This document shows, piece by piece, positions 1 to 5,124 of a stretch of DNA of 5,287 nt; positions within the stretch are counted from its first letter, which is position 1; every line of letters starts with the position of its first letter. The stretch is from Methanocellaceae archaeon UBA148 (GTDB lineage: Archaea > Halobacteriota > UBA148). A program made the translations under genes and the position numbers. The notes beneath the pieces were generated by a model. The model was not told the DNA's origin. It saw nothing but the letters and a program-made list of their open reading frames with translations, and did not search any database. The stretch is from the NCBI GenBank assembly GCA_002495885.1, contig DAHG01000059.1:1-5287 (forward strand), written 5' to 3'.

Positions 1-589
1 TATGCGAAGTGCGGAATGTGGGTTTACTTAAGGCCTCTTTGTAATCGCTCCTGTTATCTTTCTCATGGACGATGCAATTGCAGTTTATTTTAGAAGCATG
101 TCTAAAGTCAATGACATAATAACCAGATTCAAATTCTTCAAATTCATTTCCATTTTTCTTCAATTTTACGGGATATTTTCTAAGTGTTTCATCTTCTGTA
201 GAGTCATAGAAAAATAGGTTATCATGAGCATAAGTAAGCTTTTCTTTTGGATCTGGGGTGACATCTTCATCTAGTTGTTTCCATTCCTCCGGCGAGTGGG
301 GTAGATTTAGCAATGTCATATTAGTTCTATAATTTAAGTTTTTAAATAATACTATAATTTTCCTGTTAACTCGCTCAAGGGGGACCAGCAAGACAGTTTT
401 CGCTCCAATCGAGCAGCATGGCGTTAGAACCACGAGCAGTGGCGGCAATTTGACTTCTACTTTGTAATCTATAAAAGAGTTCTTGATCGGCTCTGCGTGA
501 TTTGGGTCTGCCAATACATATCCTGTTACAACGTCACCTAACCTAAGATTATCACTCCACTGTTCTGTATAGAACTCAGAGGTGCTCAC
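1..589 (-). CDS. Uncharacterised protein with LTPCCSI motif, 3' end outside window (third gene of TIGR04255 operon)
   Basis: An uninterrupted minus-strand frame runs from a GTG at 589-587 to the left edge (196 complete codons), so the gene is partial at its C-terminus. The GTG overlaps the TGA of the preceding gene as GTGA (586-589), the classic coupling arrangement, and this decides the start. The protein begins VSTSEFYTEQW, then RLGDVVTGYVLADPN (about residues 16-30). A hydrophobic strand LLVVLTPCCSIGAKTVLLVP (about 51-70) contains a Cys-Cys pair. The rest is acidic and hydrophilic, with a CNC near residue 174-176. There is no signal peptide or membrane helix. The GDV... followed by LTPCC pattern recalls uncharacterised cytoplasmic proteins with a Cys/Asp motif after a beta strand, but I cannot name a family with confidence. 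Function is unknown; the operon position suggests it works with the two upstream proteins. Confidence 0.8.
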   Translation of the reverse strand, partial: MSTSEFYTEQWSDNLRLGDVVTGYVLADPNHAEPIKNSFIDYKVEVKLPPLLVVLTPCCSIGAKTVLLVPLERVNRKIIVLFKNLNYRTNMTLLNLPHSPEEWKQLDEDVTPDPKEKLTYAHDNLFFYDSTEDETLRKYPVKLKKNGNEFEEFESGYYVIDFRHASKINCNCIVHEKDNRSDYKEALSKPTFRTSH

Positions 590-861
590 TGATCCTCTTC
601 GGCCCCTTCTGGATATTTTTCGCTTAAGTCAAGATATCCCATAGACTGTATTTGCTGCAACTTTTGCAGTGTAGATAAGAAATCCTTTTTGATGCTAACT
701 CCAACTATACCAAGGATTCTTCCATCGGGATCTATTTTAACGCGAATATTATATTGGTTAAAAGGATAAATTAAGATGGACCTATCAGCCTCTGCATCTA
801 TGCCTGTTGTGGTGCTCATATTTTTTTCAAATATAACTGCTTGTTCTTCAGTATCAATCAT
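586..861 (-). CDS. Small uncharacterised protein, 91 aa (second gene of TIGR04255 operon)
   Basis: The start is ATG at 861-859, not the longer in-frame ATG at 888, because a near-perfect Shine-Dalgarno AAGGAG (865-870) sits three bases before it. The upstream gene ends with TGA at 856-854, giving an 8-base overlap; the downstream GTG start overlaps this gene's TGA by 4 bases. The 91-aa product begins MIDTEEQAVIFEKN. It has a mixed beta-type centre (SILIYPFNQYNIRVKID, about residues 28-44), a hydrophobic GRILGIVGVSI segment (about 47-57), and a helical Lys/Gln/Leu-rich stretch ending in an acidic tail. It has no signal peptide, no cysteines and no recognised motif. The size and the strong ribosome binding site suggest a small partner made in quantity, such as a subunit or antitoxin-like protein, but this is inference. 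Confidence 0.82.
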   Translation of the reverse strand: MIDTEEQAVIFEKNMSTTTGIDAEADRSILIYPFNQYNIRVKIDPDGRILGIVGVSIKKDFLSTLQKLQQIQSMGYLDLSEKYPEGAEEDQ

Positions 862-1645
862 TTTCTCCTTCCCCTTCCATCCAGTCATAAACTGGTTGCT
901 TTATTGTTGCATGGTATTCTTCGGTTATCAAATCATGCAAATCATCAGTAATCGATAGGCAATCCACAGCATCTATATCCAAACAAGATCCATCAAAATC
1001 CAGAATTAATGCATCTATATTTTTACTATCTGGCGTCATCTTTCCTAGACTTTCCATATATCCTAGATTATATGTGCGTCCGTTCTTGCTCTTTTGAATA
1101 GCCGCGTGAAATGCCATTGCTTGTGCATCACCAATTTCAAACTTATCTAGTGGAAACTTTGAATTATACCACTGTTTTATAGTTTGGTTATTTTTAGCAG
1201 GCAGTGGGCAAAAATCAATATATCTTAATCCAATTCTATTAATTATTGGGAGTGTGGTTATCTCGGCAAAGGTTCCAACGACGAGTTCTATTACCTTTTT
1301 AAATTTTTTGCTATCATCGTCCCCCAAATCATAGGTTTTGTGGAATTCGGAAGTCATATCTAATGAATTGGTAGTAATATTAAGTACTACATTATTTTTT
1401 GATTCGAACTTCCAAATTTTATTCCCTGAAGTATCTTCCACATCCTTTGGATCTATTTTGAAATCTGGGCCCACATTTGCGAGAAATAACTTCTGACGCT
1501 GTATCAGCTCAGATTTAGGAAAATATCTCATTATTTTTTGTTGTATATCTCCAATCTTGCTTTCTAAATAGAATAAGTTGGGGTATCTGATCTGAAATAC
1601 TACCTGTCTCACAGTCGGGCGGGAATAGATTTTTGGGGTAACCAT
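854..1645 (-). CDS. TIGR04255 family protein
   Basis: 263 aa, close to the usual length of the family. The N-terminal pattern RPTVRQVVFQIRYP (residues 9-22) matches the family's typical opening of a Pro-containing turn, a Val-rich strand and an R-Y/F-P. It is followed by a helix (IGDIQQKIMRYFPKSEL), a strand containing IWKFESKN (about 77-84) and the hallmark RIGLRYIDFCPLP (137-149), equivalent to the family's conserved RIGLRYIN-like strand. There is no signal peptide or membrane helix. TIGR04255 is known as a sporadically distributed family without an assigned function. The start ATG at 1645-1643 has GAGG (1651-1654) five bases upstream. It is the first gene of a three-gene overlapping minus-strand operon. 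Codon use is AT-rich (17 G/C of 60 in 1141-1200). I am fairly sure of the family and make no claim about biochemistry. Confidence 0.82.
   Translation of the reverse strand: MVTPKIYSRPTVRQVVFQIRYPNLFYLESKIGDIQQKIMRYFPKSELIQRQKLFLANVGPDFKIDPKDVEDTSGNKIWKFESKNNVVLNITTNSLDMTSEFHKTYDLGDDDSKKFKKVIELVVGTFAEITTLPIINRIGLRYIDFCPLPAKNNQTIKQWYNSKFPLDKFEIGDAQAMAFHAAIQKSKNGRTYNLGYMESLGKMTPDSKNIDALILDFDGSCLDIDAVDCLSITDDLHDLITEEYHATIKQPVYDWMEGEGEND
862..870 (-). promoter_or_regulatory. Strong Shine-Dalgarno that fixes the start of the 91-aa gene
   Basis: Read on the minus strand the bases are AAGGAGAAA directly before ATG (861-859). The site lies inside the 3' end of the TIGR04255 gene. It supports the start at 861 over the ATG at 888, which has no such site. 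Confidence 0.75.
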
Positions 1646-1680
1646 TATTGCCTCACACCTCTTGTTATTCTACCTTACCC

Positions 1681-1690
1681 CGTAAATAAG
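1681..1690 (-). promoter_or_regulatory. Weak candidate TATA box for the TIGR04255 operon
   Basis: The minus strand reads CTTATTTACG about 36-45 bases before the ATG at 1645. With archaeal spacing, transcription would begin near 1660, leaving a leader of about 15 bases that includes the GAGG ribosome binding site. The match is only partial and no clear BRE is seen. Confidence 0.3.
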
Positions 1691-1749
1691 CTTTGTGTCG
1701 AACTTAAGCCCAAATCCAACAACTTTTTCGGCTCTTCGCTGAATTATGT

Positions 1750-1809
1750 GGGTCAGGCCCGGCAGCGGTTAGAGTCTCCGTCTCTCTGCGCCTCTGTGGT
1801 TGGGTCAGG
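1750..1809. repeat. G/C-rich repeat-like block flanked by 8-bp direct repeats
   Basis: GGGTCAGG occurs at 1750-1757 and again at 1802-1809. Between them lies a pyrimidine-rich stretch with TCTCTCTGCGCCTCTGTGGT at 1781-1800. On the minus strand this reads as a purine-rich ACCACAGAGGCGCAGAGAGA, a type of sequence I have the impression of seeing as an interspersed intergenic element in various prokaryotic genomes. It lies in a non-coding gap and is richer in G/C than the flanks. No coding frame explains it. Whether it is a dispersed repeat cannot be judged from one copy. Confidence 0.35.
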
Positions 1810-1817
1810 ATCGCAGT

Positions 1818-2126
1818 TCACCCCAGATGCAAAAGAATACAGACAATTTCCGATTCAAGTTCACCCATGCCAAATAGCGAGGAGCCACTTTTTCTTTTAA
1901 GAGTTAAATCAAATAGCTTATCTAAGAATATGACCAATGCACTGTATATTCCTGTCACTTAATTTGCATAACCGACTTTACATGCAAAGCCGGCCCAAGT
2001 TCTCAATGAAAGAAAGATATATCTATCGCTGCTACGTAATAGTGTATCTTCAGCCGCAAACAAAAGATGTGCTGCTAGATCAGAAAGGTTTATGGCCTCT
2101 GCTAGCTTAACATTGTCCTGAGACAT
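1818..2126 (-). pseudogene. Broken small reading frame behind the AbrB-like gene
   Basis: A minus-strand ATG at 2126-2124, with AGGTG about ten bases before it, opens a 55-codon frame. It starts MSQDNVKLAEAINLSDLAAH, contains DRYIFLSLRTWAGFACKVGY, and ends with TAA at 1961-1959. The codon immediately after the stop is GTG in the same frame, and the frame stays open for another 46 codons (VTGIYSALVIFLDKLFDLTL..., ending MGELESEIVCILLHLG) to TGA at 1820-1818. So 103 codons contain one internal stop. It lies 20 bases downstream of the AbrB-like antitoxin, where a toxin gene would be expected, but I see no PIN-domain or MazF features. It could be a genuine 55-aa gene, a decayed partner of the regulator, or a chance frame. 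I do not recognise it. Confidence 0.4.
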
Positions 2127-2146
2127 GGTAGTTCGCACCTACAGTC

Positions 2147-2338
2147 TCAAGCGAGAATGGGTTCAGGAGCGGTGGCCATCAGAGGGTTTTCGCTCTCACC
2201 CATTTTTGCATCAATGACAGATACACGCATTTCTATCAAGGCCTTTCTCCTTTCTATCCCCAGGGCCTTCCTCATAGCAAGAGGCATCAATATCCTCCCT
2301 CTTTCATCCACTTCCGTTATTGTGGTATATTCGCGCAT
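2147..2338 (-). CDS. AbrB/MazE/SpoVT-type DNA-binding protein (antitoxin-like)
   Basis: 63 aa. Residues 6-38 follow the SpoVT-AbrB pattern: a strand ITEVDERGRILMP, then the helix LAMRKALGIERR and a strand ALIEMRV. The VDERGRILMP core corresponds to the family's usual D-x-x-GRI-x-I/L-P. Such proteins form swapped-hairpin dimers that bind DNA and are usually type II antitoxins repressing their own operon, or small archaeal regulators. The C-terminal 25 residues are short and end in a Pro-rich tail, where an antitoxin's toxin-binding part would lie. The start ATG at 2338 is preceded by a TATA-like box (2361-2370) at leaderless spacing. It is divergent from the GC-rich module to its right and could control both directions. 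No toxin is recognisable downstream, so it is either an orphan or has lost its partner. Confidence 0.85.
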   Translation of the reverse strand: MREYTTITEVDERGRILMPLAMRKALGIERRKALIEMRVSVIDAKMGESENPLMATAPEPILA

Positions 2339-2398
2339 AATTGTATATCATATCCCCATAGTATTTATACATTTTCCTTTGCTATCCACTATATACCA
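2323..2398. repeat. Inverted repeat spanning the divergent promoter region, possible AbrB-like operator
   Basis: TGGTATAT at 2323-2330 and its exact inverse ATATACCA at 2391-2398; extended outwards they match at 9 of 10 positions. One arm lies in the first codons of the AbrB-like gene and the other between the two TATA boxes. Autoregulating AbrB-type proteins commonly bind such promoter-flanking repeats, but an AT-rich 8-mer pair can occur by chance. Confidence 0.25.
2361..2370 (-). promoter_or_regulatory. TATA box of the AbrB-like gene
   Basis: The minus strand reads GTATAAATAC, 23-32 bases before the ATG at 2338. Archaeal spacing puts the transcript start about at the ATG, so the mRNA is probably leaderless; no Shine-Dalgarno sits close to the start. 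Confidence 0.5.
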
Positions 2399-2412
2399 TA
2401 AATTAGGATAAG

Positions 2413-2421
2413 CTTATATAC
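2413..2421 (+). promoter_or_regulatory. TATA box of the GC-rich two-gene module
   Basis: CTTATATAC on the plus strand, a good archaeal TATA box, preceded by purine-rich AGGATAAG as a possible BRE. The ATG at 2456 lies 35 bases after it, giving a leader of roughly 15 bases with a weak GGAAGTG. It is back to back with the AbrB-like promoter, and the two boxes are about 45 bases apart. Confidence 0.55.
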
Positions 2422-2455
2422 TTATTTGGTAAAATAGGTATTGGAAGTGTGACCC

Positions 2456-2713
2456 ATGAAGCGACCCAAGAAAATCAGCGAATCCGAAGCATGTGATCGA
2501 GCGATCGACCGCATGCTGAAGGATGTGACAGAGGCCGACAGGACGAAGCTCATCTTCGCAGTCGTCCATAAGGCCGGAGGCGTGCAGATGACCCCCGAAT
2601 TCAGGACCTGTCCCCACGGTGGCCGGAATCGGCTCCCTGCCCAGGCCCACAACGGCTCCAGAATCTGCCGGAGCTGCAGGACCTGGTTTGCAGAGCGGAA
2701 GGCGGTGGCCTGA
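2456..2713 (+). CDS. Small Cys/His-motif protein of viral or plasmid character, 85 aa
   Basis: The ATG at 2456 follows a clear TATA box. The in-frame GTG at 2447 cannot be used because TGA follows it directly. The protein has a basic start (MKRPKK), a helical first half (SEACDRAIDRMLKDVTEADR, about residues 9-28) and a C-terminal candidate zinc site: CPH (Cys53, His55), then CRSC (Cys70, Cys73) in RICRSCRTWF. It ends in TGA at 2711-2713, one base before the ATG of the next gene, so the two are coupled. Base composition is strikingly rich in G/C (40 of 60 at 2581-2640) compared with both flanks, consistent with transfer. Small zinc-ribbon-like proteins of this sort are frequent in archaeal viruses and plasmids. 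I do not recognise a named family, and the zinc binding is inferred. Confidence 0.7.
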   Translation: MKRPKKISESEACDRAIDRMLKDVTEADRTKLIFAVVHKAGGVQMTPEFRTCPHGGRNRLPAQAHNGSRICRSCRTWFAERKAVA

Positions 2714-2714
2714 G

Positions 2715-3200
2715 ATGGTAAATCCCCTTGAAGAGATCGCCAGGTGCGAAGGCTGTCCACACGAAGATGATTAGGTGGTCTGCCCACCCGGCAATTTCTG
2801 CCGGGCAGAGCTCGAAGACCAGATCCAGAAGGTCCGGGAACTTCGGGTCGCCCTGGAGTCCAGGACCCAAGAGCTTCACGAGCAGCAGGTGGCGTTCAAC
2901 CAGCAACACAAGAACCTGATTGAAGCCAAGTGCAAGGCTGCCTCCGATTGCACCGAAGCCGAGTCCCAGCTCAGGCACATGACCCTGGCCGCCTATCACG
3001 ACAAAGGCAACAAGAAGCCTGCAGAGGGCGTAGGAATCCGTATCAGCAAGTCCCTGATCATTCTGCCTCTTGGAGTGCAAAGGTTATGTCATATTCAAGG
3101 CATACTTTACCGCAGCCTCTGCATGTATCGCCGTGGTGTCAAAAACCTGGACCTTTACATCTCTTTGTTTGATCAGCAATGGGATCTCGGTGCATCCTAG
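2715..3200 (+). pseudogene. Coiled-coil phage-type protein, interrupted by in-frame TAG and with a replaced 3' end
   Basis: The ATG at 2715-2717 comes one base after the upstream TGA. Nineteen codons (MVNPLEEIARCEGCPHEDD) lead to TAG at 2772-2774, after which the same frame continues openly. The CEGC motif before the stop pairs naturally with CPPGNFC just after it, like one four-Cys zinc site split by the TAG. Next comes a long charged coiled coil (ELEDQIQKVRELRVALESRT and following, to about 2985), then AAYHDKGNKKPAEGVGIRI. That last piece recalls small phage proteins in which a GVGIR strand is followed by a Tyr/Trp-rich helix. Here the homologous-looking part stops near 3050 and the frame runs 117 bases into antisense sequence of the racemase gene. 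Translation could restart at GTG 2775, but no ribosome binding site precedes it. I read it as a decayed gene, with amber read-through as a less likely alternative. Confidence 0.6.
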
Positions 3201-3938
3201 TATGACACCTTGTGCGCCTTCTTCATCCATAAGACGGTTAATGATCTGAACGAATCGCTCTCTTGATTCGTTATTCATCTTTTCGACACATAACTCATCA
3301 AATATCACCGAATTGATGTACTCTCGTTCGGTTTCATTAGGAATAACCACCTGGAGTCCATACTTTTTCTCCAACCTATCTCGATAAAAGTTTTGCTCCA
3401 TGGTATACTTCGTGCCCAATAAGGCAACAGTTTTTATTCCGCTTTTATTCACTTTTTCGCCGGTTGCATCGGCAATATGGAGAACTGGGATTTGGACTTC
3501 TGATTGAACATACTCAGCGCGTGAGTTAACCGTATTAGAGGCTATCACAATAAAATCAGCGCCACCTCTTTTAAGTCTCTGTGCTGCATCAATTATCGTT
3601 TTATTCAGGGCGTTCCAGTCCCCCTTTTCTGCTAATCGTTCATCTTTTGAAAATTCTCCGAATTCTATTGAATACATCAGAATCTTTGCAGAATACGATC
3701 CTCCAAGTTGCTTGTTAACCATCTGGTTCATCAACCTATAGTATTCGAGTGATGACAACCAACTTACTCCACCAATGATGCCGATAGTTTTCATTTGTGA
3801 TGCATTTGCAGTTGCATTATCCATGGTGGCATTAATAATCTCTTTTGAAGCAGCAACATTATCTGCGTTGACGCCTCCGACAAAGAGCGCCAAAAATATC
3901 GAGAGGAGGGCAAATCCATATAGTAGCGTGTGTTTCAT
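3084..3938 (-). CDS. Exported aspartate/glutamate racemase-family protein
   Basis: 284 aa. The start chosen is ATG 3938-3936 because AGGTGA lies five bases upstream; an in-frame ATG ten codons earlier has no such site. Residues 1-25 form a signal peptide: MKHT, a hydrophobic core LLYGFALLSIFLALFVGG, then VNA before Asp26. A short linker with three sequons (N36AT, N41AT, N45AS) follows, then MKTIGIIGGVSW at residue 49, which is exactly where cytoplasmic members of this family begin. The domain is complete: YYRLMN, GADFIVIASNTVNS, IPVLHIADAT, VALLGTKYTM and GVILGCTEIPLLI. The second catalytic Cys is present (Cys249) but the first is Ser134. The family interconverts L- and D-Asp/Glu by a two-base mechanism; the Ser leaves true racemase activity uncertain. 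The signal peptide predicts an extracytoplasmic site. The 3' end overlaps the antisense tail of the preceding plus-strand frame. Confidence 0.88.
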   Translation of the reverse strand: MKHTLLYGFALLSIFLALFVGGVNADNVAASKEIINATMDNATANASQMKTIGIIGGVSWLSSLEYYRLMNQMVNKQLGGSYSAKILMYSIEFGEFSKDERLAEKGDWNALNKTIIDAAQRLKRGGADFIVIASNTVNSRAEYVQSEVQIPVLHIADATGEKVNKSGIKTVALLGTKYTMEQNFYRDRLEKKYGLQVVIPNETEREYINSVIFDELCVEKMNNESRERFVQIINRLMDEEGAQGVILGCTEIPLLIKQRDVKVQVFDTTAIHAEAAVKYALNMT

Positions 3939-3943
3939 TAATA

Positions 3944-3949
3944 TCACCT
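3944..3949 (-). promoter_or_regulatory. Shine-Dalgarno deciding the racemase start
   Basis: AGGTGA on the minus strand, five bases before ATG 3938. It selects the start that begins directly with the signal peptide. The internal ATG at residue 49, the start position of cytoplasmic homologues, has no comparable site. Confidence 0.7.
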
Positions 3950-4080
3950 GATTTGATTCTAGGAGCATGACGGGTCACATGCACCGTTTCTCAACAACAT
4001 CCTGCGATAGACGTTGTCATCCTGTTTAATATTATGTACGTGTTTAGCTCCCGATCAATCATTCCAGAATTTGCCACTAA

Positions 4081-4392
4081 ATGCTTTTAGACCAGGGCGG
4101 CCAAAGCTTCTGCTCGGACCTGGATGCATATACCGCGAGCCACTTCGGAGAGGGCAAGCCATATACGGAAACGGAGACTGATGATGGGCACTCTATGCGA
4201 TTTTACACTATCACAGAAGGGAGCAGCACGTCATATAGCGGAATTATAGATTATACCAAGGACAAGGGCTTAATCGTGGACGTTTTCGGTAAAGCTAGAC
4301 CTGTAGCATATGGACAAGTCCTGGCTACTTTTAGCGCGGATGAGTTCCTGGACATCTGCAAATCTTTCGCTTTCGTCGACGAAAAGGCATAA
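4081..4392 (+). CDS. Uncharacterised 103-aa protein, probably the C-terminal part of a larger secreted-type protein
   Basis: The frame opens at an ATG directly after an in-frame TAA (4078-4080), without a recognisable ribosome binding site. A weak TATA-like TTTAATAT lies near 4024-4031. The protein has no signal peptide. It contains a hydrophilic beta-rich middle (HSMRFYTITEG, SYSGIIDYTKDKGLIVDVFG) and ends with TFSADEFLDICKSFAFV, a helix ending in S-F-x-F. That ending is reminiscent of the C-terminus of PsbP/DcrB-like extracytoplasmic domains, which would normally be preceded by a signal peptide and about 60-80 more residues. I therefore suspect an N-terminally truncated remnant. No in-frame or frame-shifted continuation is seen upstream. 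Family assignment is weak. Codon use looks coding and G/C-balanced. It is divergent from the racemase, with 142 bases between them. Confidence 0.5.
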   Translation: MLLDQGGQSFCSDLDAYTASHFGEGKPYTETETDDGHSMRFYTITEGSSTSYSGIIDYTKDKGLIVDVFGKARPVAYGQVLATFSADEFLDICKSFAFVDEKA

Positions 4393-4539
4393 ATAGCTAT
4401 CGCTACAGCTAGGCCCCCTCTTTCACTATACACTCCTCTATTGCCCTTGCTATAATCTCAGATTGCCTCCCGCGTAGCTGCAAGTTGTTAGAGTTAGGAT
4501 TGTCTCAACCGGAACGGGCCTTCCACTCGGTCTTGGGTC

Positions 4540-5060
4540 TTATTTGCATTGTATCTCTACCCAAAATTTTTCTAGAATCTCAGAATATTCAAGCGGGTAG
4601 ACCTTATCTATTCCCCGTTTTTCGTCTGATGGCAAGCCTAATTTACCATAACTTACCAACACTGGTGAAATCTCATCGATCATAATATTAAATTTGATTA
4701 TGAGTGCTACCGACCACGAGAATACATCTGCAAGCTCTCTTTTTAACTGCCTTTGGAACTCTTTGATACCCTCTTTTTCTTCATCCGTTAAACTTGATAA
4801 TTCTATTCCGTTCTTTTTATCCAGCTCCCTTTTATCCAGCTTGTGTACCATTTCTGCAACTTCACCTATTTCTTCAGTAAAGTGAAAACAAATCTCCTCG
4901 ATGGTCGATAAAACATATGATGATCTGTATGTAGTATCATACATTTCAACCAATCTTTTTATCTCTTTGATATTATTGTTATGTTTTATTTGATCTCTGC
5001 CTTCTCTTTCAAGTCTATCATATCGATCTTCTTTTTCCTTGTGTTTTAATTCATTAATTT
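4540..5060 (-). pseudogene. MazG-like nucleotide pyrophosphohydrolase, 5' end lost at an insertion sequence
   Basis: The frame is open on the minus strand from about 5079 to TAA 4542-4540. The MazG all-alpha NTP pyrophosphohydrolase motif is clear. Counting from the TTG at 4953, FTEEIGEVAEMV holds the metal ligands Glu27/Glu28 and Glu31, and RELADVFSWSVAL supplies Glu73 and Asp76 (EExxE...ExxD). The segment before the TTG still looks coding: a charged helix EKEDRYDRLEREGRDQI, then NNIKEIKRLVEMYD, the likely first helix of the fold. No ATG or GTG in frame starts this longer version; available starts are only TTG 4953 or ATG 4944, without a ribosome binding site. Just upstream, near 5061, the insertion sequence begins. 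I conclude the true start was separated by the insertion, although a shortened product is possible. The family hydrolyses (d)NTPs to NMP and pyrophosphate. Confidence 0.68.
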
Positions 5061-5091
5061 GAGGGTTTCGAAAAACTAATCAATCGAAATG

Positions 5092-5100
5092 TTTATATAC
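5092..5100 (+). promoter_or_regulatory. TATA box of the transposase gene
   Basis: TTTATATAC with its centre 29 bases before ATG 5125, an almost ideal archaeal TATA box giving a leaderless or nearly leaderless transcript. Confidence 0.6.
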
Positions 5101-5124
5101 TATTAATATCATAATATTTGATGT

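Larger units (their letters stand above)
1646..1817. other. Intergenic region upstream of the TIGR04255 operon
   Basis: No credible reading frame, RNA gene or strong hairpin is seen. The stretch holds the operon's ribosome binding site, a weak promoter candidate (1681-1690) and the repeat-like block at 1750-1809. The whole coding-poor gap extends to 2146, broken only by the degraded frame at 1818-2126. Confidence 0.5.

Noticed and set aside
862..888. Longer start (ATG 888) for the 91-aa protein
   Set aside because: It would deepen the overlap with the TIGR04255 gene, and the AAGGAG site points to the ATG at 861.
776..958. Plus-strand 60-codon frame with a hydrophobic stretch
   Set aside because: Antisense of the overlap between two well-supported operon genes; no ribosome binding site.
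2157..2411. Plus-strand frame opposite the AbrB-like gene
   Set aside because: Antisense of a clear SpoVT-AbrB domain; it also spans both divergent promoters.
2422..2787. Minus-strand open frames overlapping the 85-aa gene
   Set aside because: Composition-driven shadows of the plus-strand genes, with low-complexity, Pro/Trp-rich translations and no start signals.
2601..3080. Long minus-strand open frame (159 codons) opposite the GC-rich genes
   Set aside because: G/C-rich sequence gives few stops in antisense frames. It has no promoter or ribosome binding site, and the plus-strand frames carry a TATA box, coupled start and Cys motifs.
4394..4411. Hairpin TAGCT...AGCTA after the 103-aa frame as a terminator
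   Set aside because: The stem is only five base pairs with an eight-base loop, and a C-rich rather than T-rich stretch follows.
4485..4885. Two plus-strand frames opposite the MazG-like gene
   Set aside because: Ser/Leu-rich antisense translations of a gene with intact MazG metal-binding motifs.
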